Shown here in pieces: positions 55,656 to 64,000 of a stretch of 64,000 nucleotides of DNA (position 1 is its first letter; each line of letters starts with the position of its first letter). The stretch lies in contig WNNJ02003658.1 in NCBI GenBank assembly GCA_012934845.2, positions 1 to 64,000 on the forward strand, in the 5' to 3' direction. A program made the translations under genes and the position numbers. The stretch comes from Pomphorhynchus laevis (Eukaryota; Acanthocephala; Palaeacanthocephala; Echinorhynchida; Pomphorhynchidae). Below the pieces are notes generated by a model, which was not told the DNA's origin, searched no databases, and saw only the letters and a program-made list of their open reading frames with translations.

Positions 55656-56060
55656 GTAAAATAGACTGTATTGCGATGTTCACTTACATTGCTCATGGGG
55701 TGGAAGAACATCATTGGCACACTCACTAACTTGGCCAACTGAAGGTCATTATTCGATTAGACACGATTTTATTTGTGATATATTATCCAATACCATGAGC
55801 GAAATTTGCGATGACCAGACAGAACCAGCATTAAATTAGTTCACCATAGCATTATGTTCGAGCGCGCAGGCACTTCTATAGATCACAATGCTCGGTTAGA
55901 CATTGATATGGATTTTACAAAGGTCGTTATGAGCAAACTTTATTCGATACATGTGTATTGAACGCATTCGATCCGTCCAACTTCTCGAAATCAGCAACGT
56001 CCGCCTTTGAATTTTACACAGGCAAAAAATCACAAAGTATCAAGAGAGAGTCGTACTGAT
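55656..56060 (+). mobile_element. LINE-C copy 5, endonuclease remnant
   Basis: The plus strand reads CDVHLHCSWGGRTSLAHSLT, HYSIRHDFICDILSNTMSEI and CDDQTEPAL, then in other frames DHNARLDIDMDFTK and FDTCVLNAFDPSNFSKSATS. The order CxC, HSL, IRHD, EP, ARLDID matches the RLE domain of the other copies, but the zinc motif is altered. It is diverged and broken. Confidence 0.72.
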
Positions 56061-56100
56061 AGAGAGAGGACAAATTTTGCGCCATTAGTTCTTTTTATTA

Positions 56101-57455
56101 CACCCCTTTTCATTTTTATAGTCACTTTTTTTATAGTAACCCCTTTTTCATTTTTATAGTCACCTTTTTCATTTTTATAGTCCCCTTTTTTATTAATATT
56201 TTTTTCAGACCCTTAAAAATGAATTTCTTTTTTGATGGAAGTAATGAAAATAATACCGATGATAATGATATTGGAAGCGATTATAATAACGATGGCTTAC
56301 GTAAAAAAGACAGACTATTAATAGACGTTTAGTAGAGCTTTTTCTAGGATTACTAAATTACGGAATGCCTTTAAAAGAAATAGTTTCCATACTCAATGTA
56401 TCCTCAAGAACTATAAAAAGACTTTACAAAAGATACACCGAAGGTGAGTTTGTTGTAATGTCTACATTTAGATATGGCCCTGAAAAGAAAATCAATACAT
56501 TAAAAGATTTTTCTTTTGAGAAAAATATTATTGCTTCAGAAATCAGTCTTAATCCATGTGTTAGCTTAAAATCCCTTTGCGAAAAATTAAAACATAATAA
56601 TGTATGTGGATCATATTCAGTGCCAACAGTGTCAAGAATAATAAAAAAGATGAATTATTCTAGGAAAACTTTAACTATAGTGCCGATAAATAGAAACAGC
56701 AATTCTAACAAAGACATAAGAGCTCAATATGGTACAGCATTTTCTAATATACATGATGATCAATTAATATTTTAGATGAGACTGGTTTTAATCTACATTC
56801 TTATCAAAGAATGGGATATTCACCTATCAATACAAAAAGTTTTATCAATGTTTCAAATTCAAAGAACACGAATATTTCAGTTCTATGTGTTATTAATAAT
56901 ACAGGTATTGTAGGCTACCAAATAAAAAGCGGAAGTTTTAAGTCTTTAGATATTCTTAATTTTGTTGAGACTAAACTACATATTTTGACACAAGATAATA
57001 GGAAGTATATAATTATGGACAATGCATCAATCCATAAGACAGCAGAGGTGAGGGAGTCGTTTTGTAGAAGAAACTATATGTTAAAGTTTTTACCTCCGTA
57101 TTCACCTCAACTCAATCCGATAGAAGAGTTTTTCTCATGGTGAAACAAAGAGAAGGTGCTGCTAATAGGGATGTTCTTATACATACGATTGAAGATATTC
57201 TAACTCATGATATATTTATAATGGAGGTTTTTTTTAACCATATACGTACATGGATAGAAAAAGCTATTGTTCGTACTGATTTTATTTAATTAGAATAAAA
57301 TTTTATATTTTTCTTTTATTCATTTTTTAACTTTTCTATTAGTAACCATAAAAAATGAAAAAGGTGACTATAAAAATGAAAAAATGGTGACTATAAAAAT
57401 GAAAAATGGTGACTATAAAATTGAAAAATGGTGACTATAAAATTGAAAAGGACTG
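56101..57455 (+). mobile_element. Tc1/IS630-type DNA transposon, 1,355 bp, TA-flanked
   Basis: The ends are inverted copies: CACCCCTTTTCATTTTTATA on the left against CAGTCCTTTTCAATTTTATA (reverse complement of the right end), each continuing GTCAC and each bordered by TA (56,099-56,100 and 57,456-57,457). Inside each end the motif TATAGTCAC is iterated about four times at roughly 22-bp steps (right end at 57,364, 57,387, 57,409, 57,431 as GTGACTATA). It encloses one transposase gene. It lies next to a LINE-C remnant. Confidence 0.9.
56219..57289 (+). pseudogene. Tc1/IS630-type transposase, three frame breaks
   Basis: Would be about 355 residues, the usual length. The N-terminal acidic start (MNFFFDGSNENNTDDNDIG) is followed by a helix-turn-helix (LVELFLGLLNYGMPLKEIVS, ILNVSSRTIKRLYKRY), then the DDE domain: LDETGFNLH with the first Asp, IIMDNASIHK with the second, and LPPYSPQLNPIEEFF with the Glu. 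Thirty-four residues separate the second Asp and Glu, i.e. DD34E as in Tc1. Frame changes near 56,303, 56,774 and 57,138 inactivate it; all catalytic residues and the C-terminus (IEKAIVRTDFI) remain. Such sequences are also common in microsporidia and bacteria (IS630), so horizontal transfer is possible but not shown. Confidence 0.9.
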
Positions 57456-57659
57456 TATCTATTTTAAAGATATATTATACTGCATTGGCTAAAAGATTAC
57501 ATTATAAGTTTTTAATTTAGAAAAATTTATTTTTATTTCTGACAATTAAATTAAATCATCTTCATATTTCTTATAAATTCGGTTTCATTCGATACAGTGT
57601 ACAGACAATGTGTTTATATCAGTGCGTTTAAAAGTTAACATTTTTCTTTGTAAAGAATA

Positions 57660-57930
57660 AGAATATTTTTTATATGCTAAAGATACATACTATTGTATGT
57701 ATACATATACTATTTATAGTATATGTAAATATACTATAAATATACTATATTTATAGTATATTTATAGTATACAAATACACATACTATTTTATATACATAC
57801 ATACTATAGATACATACTATACATACTATATGTAAAGTATGCTAAAGAATATACATACTATATGTAAAGTATGCTAAAGAATATACATATTATTCTTTAT
57901 AAAATATGTATATTCTTTATATATAAATAA
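57660..57930. repeat. AT microsatellite-like region (TATAGTATA-type)
   Basis: Iterated tactatttatagtatat and gctaaagaatatacatacta units, the latter twice in tandem (about 57,840-57,890). Confidence 0.8.
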
Positions 57931-57934
57931 TTGT

Positions 57935-57985
57935 ATACCCAAGCCGTAAGGCTAAGTGGCTTTAATAAATCACTACATTATTAGT
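57935..57985 (+). mobile_element. LINE 3' tail remnant
   Basis: acccaagccgtaaggctaag tggctttaataaatc resembles the tail at 54,658 and, more loosely, the GCCGAAAGGC tail of LINE-D. No coding part remains. Confidence 0.45.
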
Positions 57986-58509
57986 ACGTTATTATCGTAT
58001 TATTAAGATTGTAGCATTTGAAAGTAGTGAAATTTTAAAGTGGTGAAATTTTAAAGTAGTGAAATTTAATAGTAGCCGCTATTCAGGGTATAATTTATAC
58101 TATAATTTGTTATATATAATGTAGGACTTACGACTTTTTATGGCAAAAATTTTAAAATGTTAATTTCTCAATATTTCAAATATTCAAATAAACATGAGTT
58201 AATTTTTAAAACTCCGATTTTTTATGAACTGATTATTAAATTAGACCAAGTCTTTGAATGAATATTAAGATCATCTGATCTTTGCCTTGATGATAGTAAC
58301 ATCAGTCATTAAAAACAATGTAAATTTTACATCGGTAAAGAACATTTTTGCTTCTTCACTACTCATAAATATGTATAAAAAATATGTATGGCATTAGTAT
58401 AATATTTTGATGTAAATATCAATCTAATTTTGTTGCTAAATGAAAATTAATATAATATATTAATAATATTTTATTTAATAATATATTATTTGGTATATAA
58501 ATACCAACT
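57986..58509. other. no recognisable gene
   Basis: AT-rich, with gtagtgaaattttaaa repeated three times near 58,025-58,075. Confidence 0.4.
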
Positions 58510-58675
58510 AATAATGCTCCCACTCGACGTCCGTGGCGCTCCCTCCTTTATTGCATTCAAATACAGCCTCCGTACCCACCTCCTCGACACATGATTTAGA
58601 TTTTGTTTTTTTGTTGTTGTCATGTAAGCGTGCGCCGACACGCATTTGCCACGTAAAAATAAACCTTTTTTAACT
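58510..58675 (+). mobile_element. LINE-A copy 10, last codons and 3' tail
   Basis: Reads LPLDVRGAPSFIAFKYSLRT HLLDT stop, then the tail with GCGTGCGCCGACACGC and cacgtaaaaataaacc. It is extremely 5'-truncated (about 165 bp). Confidence 0.88.
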
Positions 58676-59595
58676 AAAACATATAAGATGAGGTAAAACG
58701 TTTGTGGTAAGATGGTATCGAATATTATAGTATTATAAATTGACTTTAAATGAGGAATGCGACGGTATGATAACATTTAAATTTGAAAGCTGGCAAAAAG
58801 CATCGCAAAATTTATTCAACCGAATATTTCAATGCCTAGCTGGCATCATTTTCAGCAATTTAAGTAGTTGTTGGTATTAAAATTCAACTATTTTAATATT
58901 ATAATTTTTACGTTTTAACGATATTATGTTAATATTAAACACTCCGGAAGAATCTGAAATAGCTTAGCAAAACTTATCAAAAGCAGAACAAAATACACGT
59001 CTTAACGAAAAACATCACAAAAAAACAAAATCCAGTACAAAATGCATCAAGTGCTAATTAAATTATGTTATTGATTATATCATTAAAACGTAAAAATTAT
59101 TATCATCACATCAATTATGCTATTCGCTTGTCAGTCTAAAGTAAAATTACTTTTAGTTAAATTTTAAAATCTAACTTACAAGTCGGAAGTCGACATCGAT
59201 CGCACAAAAAGTAAAATGTGACATGAGTCCTCGTTATTTTGAAAACTGATATCCTGCTTATCGAACTGAGAACGGCTTCTTACAAGTAATGATTGACCAC
59301 ATGCTTTAAATCCGACAGTGTTTGCGATTGAAATTAGAATCGACTTGTAATGAGCTGCAATCTAAATTGCGGAATTAGAAAACAGATATGTTTGAATTTT
59401 ACATTTTATATAAAATATGATATTATATTTAATTAATACTTAAAAATTTATAAATATATCAAAGCTAACTGTTTAAAAACAGTTTATAAGCAAACTGTTT
59501 ATATCAAATTGTTCCTTAGGCTTTGTAGATAAAGAATACTTCTAGATTTGTTATGGTAAATAACAAATCATCAGGTACAAATAAAGTAGATCACT
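58676..59595. other. no recognisable gene
   Basis: Nothing seen beyond AT-rich DNA. Confidence 0.4.
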
Positions 59596-60500
59596 TAAAA
59601 TCAACGTCCATAACCAATTTATACCCTATGGAAAGTCATTGCCATCTTCCTGGCGTGAAAATATTCTCAAAGTCCTATGTAAAAACGTACGGCATTAAAT
59701 CTCAATATCAGTAAATTGCTTAACTCAATAATCCTCAATGTTTATTATAATTATATTAATAAAATTATAATATAATTTTATTATAATTCGAAATCATTTT
59801 CTTTCATCGTTTAAATTTGGTGAGCAAATATATACAATATTTATTGATTTTGCAGAAGCATTTAACTCAATCAATCGATATCTTTGCTGCCTAAGTTGGC
59901 TACTACTGTTTGGCTTCATTATAGATTGTTAATTTCATTTTATGATATTTTACAAACGAATGTATTTAGACTTTATGACGGCTTAAACTAATCGAATTAG
60001 ATTAACGCAAATCGATCAGTGTTACAGAGTGATCTACTAAAACCCAATCTCGTCTAATTATTATATTTTAATCTTTCCACTTACTGAAAATAATCGTGAT
60101 ATAATTTCGGTACTCTACGCTAACGATTCAGCTATTGTTTCGTACTCTACGTTATGTTCGCGTAATCCGCGTTTAACTCATTATCCGCTTACTTAAATAC
60201 AATTATATAGCGACAGCGATAAAATTTCGTAATGGCAGTCCTCTAAATCGTTCATATCAACTATTTATCAACAGTGAACATCTAGAGCTTTGTACAAACT
60301 ACACATAATAGAAGGAATCTTGGTTACTTCTCGATGGTCATTCACCAAAAGATGTGCGTAAAAATAGTAGACGCAACCTTCGGAATAACAAAACTAGGCC
60401 CTATTATCACTTAAAGGTACTCTCCGCTATTTTCACATTATGTTGAACCCTTGCTAATCGGCGTAACAGATTTTTAGTTTGACTTAAAAAACTTTCAACT
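59596..60500 (+). mobile_element. LINE-D copy 2, very old
   Basis: Eroded motifs in the same order as copy 1: PSSWRENILKVLCKNV near 59,646 (compare LPFSWKEGIMKVLYKG), IYTIFIDFAEAFNSINR near 59,830 (IFIDFRRAFDSVNR) and VLYANDSAIVS near 60,113 (LALYADNLVIL). Frames are broken throughout and there are small deletions. Confidence 0.7.
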
Positions 60501-61009
60501 TTAAACAAATGATAGGCTAGACATGATATATAAAAGACTCTTAATGGTATCAACAAAATCTTTTAGCCCTATCTTAAAATTCTTAGTTAAATTCGTATTT
60601 AGTAAAATAGATCTTAAATCGCAATCTAATCAAAAAAATTCTAAAACTTCAACGACATCACCTTTGGACCATTCATACATGGATACCACTTAAAATTTTG
60701 TGAAACGCGTAATGGTCCACAGTATGATCATCGCTTTATTTTTGTGAAGTCATGTGCATTCATTTATTGAAACTGTTACTTTGACAGGCAATAATTGACT
60801 GTTGGAAATTTAAAAACATCTACTAGGAAGTTTATTGCACTTTACTTTAATTGTTCATTGTTTGAAACTTCACTGTTGTCGATCCAAGTAAAGAGGTAAA
60901 ATCGTTTAAATAAATTTCACTGCATTAAAACAAATCTGCAAAATTGGAAAAGATGCATGCTATAATAAGAATATGCAATTTAAATGTGCTAGTACTCTCC
61001 TTAAATACA
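60501..61009. other. no recognisable gene
   Basis: AT-rich, unassigned; may include more of the eroded LINE-D copy. Confidence 0.35.
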
Positions 61010-62360
61010 AATAAAATATAATTCTTCTGATTGTGGCACGATATAATTCTCGCAGGTATTGTTCTTATACTTGCTACAGCAAGACGCTACTAATCAGCCT
61101 GAGTGGTCTCATCAGCTGCTGACCCAGATATCAGATATATTAAAATATATTTAATGACTGAGAACGCACGTAAAGCCAGTCGATGTAGGTCATCCCTTTT
61201 TTAATCATAAACGTTTTGAAATATAAATGGTATTCCTGAAATATATGAACATCATATAAGAATATCATACTTTTATATTTTCATTTTAAAAATGATTTCT
61301 CAAATTTTTGTTAATAAAAATCTCTATAATTGGGATTATATATAATCTTAATTATATATAATTGCAATAAAAATCCCCTTTTAACACAAAACATATATGG
61401 CAATTTGCAGAGTGTAACAAAAATAATGAATCCTTTTTTATTCAACTTTCACTTTCAGAAAATATAATTATTCTGGTTGCGGCACGGTATTTTCTTCACA
61501 GGTATTGTTCTTATACTTGCTACAGCAAGACGCTACTAACCAGACTAAGTGGGTATCATCTGCTGCTGACCCAGACCTACATTTCACGTTTCGACCTTTA
61601 TTACATGTCTACTTCGTATACTGGTGCTGACCGGATTCGAATTCACTACGTTGGTATCGTGATTCAACGTTACATCCAATAGACGGACTAATTCAGTGGT
61701 GTATGGATCGTATTCTAACGATCTATTAGAAACGTACCCTATGTGTGTGATCCGCTAACCGGATCACTGTTTTTCATGCTGCCACTTGCAATAAATCTTT
61801 TCAATTGTACTTGATTGCGTTTGTGAGCTGAAATTCTTATGGTTGCGGCACGATATTATTTTTACTGATATTGCTCCTGTTTTTAAGTAATATACTTTTG
61901 GAAGGGGATCATATTCTAACGATCTATTAGAAACCTACATAATGCGTGTGATCCGCTAGCCGGATCACTGTTTTTCATACTGCCACTTGAAATGTATGTT
62001 TTTAATTTAACTTGATTGCATCTGTGAGCTGAAATTCTTCTGGTTGCGGCACGATATTATACCTACAGGTATTGTTCATAGTCTTCATACAGCAGGACGC
62101 TCCTAATATTGTGAGTGGGTATCATCAGCAGCTGATCAATACCTACATTTCACGTCTCGACCTTTATTATCTGCTTACTCCGTACACTGTTGCTGATCGG
62201 ATTAGAAGTCAGGACGTCTGTATCTTGATTCAACGCTACATCTACTTGGCTGGCTACTCCAGTAGTAGATATACATTCCTGTATATTACGTTTTGTATGT
62301 GATCGTATTCGAACGAGCTATTAGAAACCAATCTTAGGTGTGTGATCCGCTAGCGGGATC
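61010..62360. repeat. tandem array of ~365-bp units with conserved hairpins, unassigned
   Basis: Units begin with attcttctggttgcggcacg (about 61,020, 61,470, 61,835, 62,035). A full unit continues with caggtattgttcttatac, cagcaagacgctactaa, gctgctgaccca, acatttcacgt-tcgaccttt, then the hairpin GATCGT-ATTCTA-ACGATC and the hairpin GTGATCCG-CTAAC-CGGATCAC, ending cacttg...gtgagctgaa. The unit at 61,461-61,829 is complete, the next (61,830-62,030) lacks the middle, the last (62,031-62,360) is complete but diverged, and the first is cut. The frame 62072-62302 lies in the last unit; the same frame is partly open in the second unit. Unknown nature: satellite, 5' leader of an element, or structured RNA. 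Confidence 0.8.
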
Positions 62361-62499
62361 CATGCTTAATGTAAAAATGCCATACGGTAAATGTTTAAAT
62401 AGTAGTTTAGTAATCGTATGTTCTCTCTGTAATCATCCTAATTCCTGTATCCGTTGCACAACAATTCGAAACGGATCTATTACTAGAGAAAAAAGTGCG

Positions 62500-62765
62500 A
62501 AAACACATTGATGTCGATCGGCAGAGCCCGAGCCCAATTGTTCTCTTTAAACGAGACGTGCATTTACGTAATAATTCGTAGGCGAGTTTGTAATCTTACA
62601 AAGCGTTTGAGTACTCTAATCACACCGTCAGTGATTCCACCTAATGATGCAAGTACGAGAGGTTTGAAATTTCCACCTATGAGACTTCTTCTTTTTCGAA
62701 ATTTACGTGTCTCAAGAAAGCGCTGGTCGCAGAGGAAGAGTACGATACAACATGTATATTAAAGA
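62500..62765 (-). other. possible remnant of an RLE-type LINE C-terminus
   Basis: The minus strand reads GGNFKPLVLASLGGITDGVI and RVLKRFVRLQTRLRIIT. LINE-C type proteins have an F-x-P-LV-F/L-x-x-x-GG segment followed by a basic helix at this place, so it may be a fragment. On the plus strand an 84-codon frame is open but has no signature. Confidence 0.3.
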
Positions 62766-63395
62766 TCGTGACATCGAAGAACATTCGCTCGTAAAAAAAC
62801 ATATAATTAAATAACGTCGTTATATAACTAAATAACGTTTTTCGAAGTGCGTAACGTCAAAGAACGAATAATATTTAATTATTTATAATTAAATATTATA
62901 ATAATTATATAATTATAATAATGTAAATTACATAAGTTTTATAATTATTATTAAATATTTGAGATGATTTATTAGTCCACTTCCGCCTTTCGACCAAATA
63001 AGTTAAAAAATAAATTGAGTAAATTTATTTGAATAAATTTAAATAAATAAATAAATTTCGACTAAATAAAGGGGAAATAAATATAATTATAACATAGAAC
63101 GAAGGCAAACTGAATAAATGCTTGTGTGCGAATTTCTCGATGATAAGATACTGGAGCCTTACATCCATAATAAATAAAACTAAGATTTAGTTTTCTATTG
63201 AATAATAGATTATATAATATAATTATAATAATATAAGTTAATATATAATCAACTAGAAAACGATAAAAATTAAGCCAACCGGAAATTGACGACAGTTTGT
63301 CGTATAGTTGATATTTAATTCATAATAATTCAACAAAATAATTGCAGTCAAAAGTTTAATCATAATAAAAAAAATAAACGAAAAAGTACAAAGTA
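62766..63395. other. no recognisable gene
   Basis: Very AT-rich, nothing seen. Confidence 0.4.
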
Positions 63396-63401
63396 CTCAC
63401 G

Positions 63402-63501
63402 GCTAATTCCATATATATCTTAAAAGCTTGGATATCCTTTTTCATCGACGATATTGCGTCGGGCTTCTCAATAAAAATTTCGGATCCGCTGATGCTAACA
63501 A
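63402..63501 (-). CDS. candidate internal exon of an unknown host gene
   Basis: The minus strand has a tgttgttag acceptor, then an open segment reading ISGSEIFIEKPDAISSMKKD IQAFKIYMELA in one phase, then a GCC/GTGAGTAC donor that matches the consensus well. The codons are richer in G+C than the surroundings. I do not recognise the protein. The downstream partner exon is not obvious; the upstream one could be beyond the right edge. Confidence 0.35.
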
Positions 63502-64000
63502 CAAATCGATTCCTTTTGAGCAATAATTACACAAAATTTTATAAATTCTATAAATTTTTTCACATACCAGCACAAAAGTTCATACTTTGGACAAAATATC
63601 CAAATTCGAAAAGCACAAAAATCAAGATTACCGCAAGTATTCAAATGACTGACAACTTTAATTTCCTTACAAGATTTTGATGCGTTCTCTAATATCTGGG
63701 TGACCCTAAGTCATTTGAAGAAGCAATAAAACGTGTTGGTAGTAAATTATATATAAATTATATAAATCAGATCAGATAGTTGAGTATTTAATTTAATAAT
63801 TTAATTATTAAATCAATTATAAATTTAAAAAAATAAAATAAAATTCAAATAATTTAATAATAAATAATTGTAAATTATTATAATTAATTATATAATTAAT
63901 TTTTAAAGATCATCATGTGGGGGAACTCTTATGTTATTAACTCCGTACACCCTGATTCACAGCATGCCAGATTTTAATATAACATATTAATAACGTGTTC
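63502..64000. other. no recognisable gene
   Basis: AT-rich right edge. The plus frame 63492-63680 is antisense to the candidate exon region and has no signature. Confidence 0.4.

Overview
This is eukaryotic DNA, most likely from an insect. The base composition is very A+T-rich, host genes are sparse, and one host gene has introns as short as about 47 bp. A chitooligosaccharide-type GH20 beta-N-acetylhexosaminidase of the arthropod kind sits in the middle, and the rest is dominated by decayed non-LTR retrotransposons. The species cannot be told from the sequence alone.

Host genes are three. (1) The 5' end of Hop/STIP1 (Hsp70-Hsp90 co-chaperone) lies on the minus strand at 2.06-2.73 kb as three small exons that run off the left part of the window. 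(2) A complete, intronless GID4-like gene (substrate receptor of the GID/CTLH E3 ligase) is at 35.3-36.1 kb on the plus strand. (3) The GH20 hexosaminidase is at 44.3-46.1 kb on the plus strand; its signal-peptide exon is upstream and not firmly identified. A 289-bp copy of the hexosaminidase catalytic region sits 1.7 kb downstream inside inverted repeat DNA. A few small open frames and one candidate exon (63.4 kb, minus) are recorded with low confidence.

The first 37.5 kb is a graveyard of nested transposons. Four non-LTR groups recur. LINE-A is L2-like, with a zinc-finger ORF1, an APE endonuclease and a 3' tail ending in a GCGTGC/GCACGC hairpin. LINE-B is CR1-like. LINE-C has a C-terminal restriction-like endonuclease (CxC...HxxxC, RHN, R/KLD motifs). 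LINE-D is a reverse transcriptase LINE with a C-terminal CxxC...H...C motif. Several nestings can be resolved to the base: a LINE-A copy (9,035-10,115) sits in a LINE-C copy with a GCTTT duplication, and a broken Ty3/gypsy-like LTR fossil (15,257-17,745) sits in a LINE-B copy with a 5-bp duplication. Between 23 and 29.6 kb three LINE-A copies face each other and form a large inverted repeat whose two arms share the same internal deletion and the same palindromic junction.

From 37.5 to 44 kb the DNA is AT-rich and carries satellites (about 9 x 100 bp at 41.1-42.0 kb; about 230-bp and 109-bp tandem units at 42.6-43.35 kb). From 46.6 to 50.5 kb there is a nest of inverted repeats holding the hexosaminidase fragment and a LINE-D copy. 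From 54 to 64 kb there are LINE-C and LINE-D remnants, a Tc1/IS630-type DNA transposon with TA flanks (56,101-57,455), and a tandem array of roughly 365-bp units with conserved hairpins (61.0-62.4 kb) that I could not assign. No operon, CRISPR array or tRNA gene was seen.
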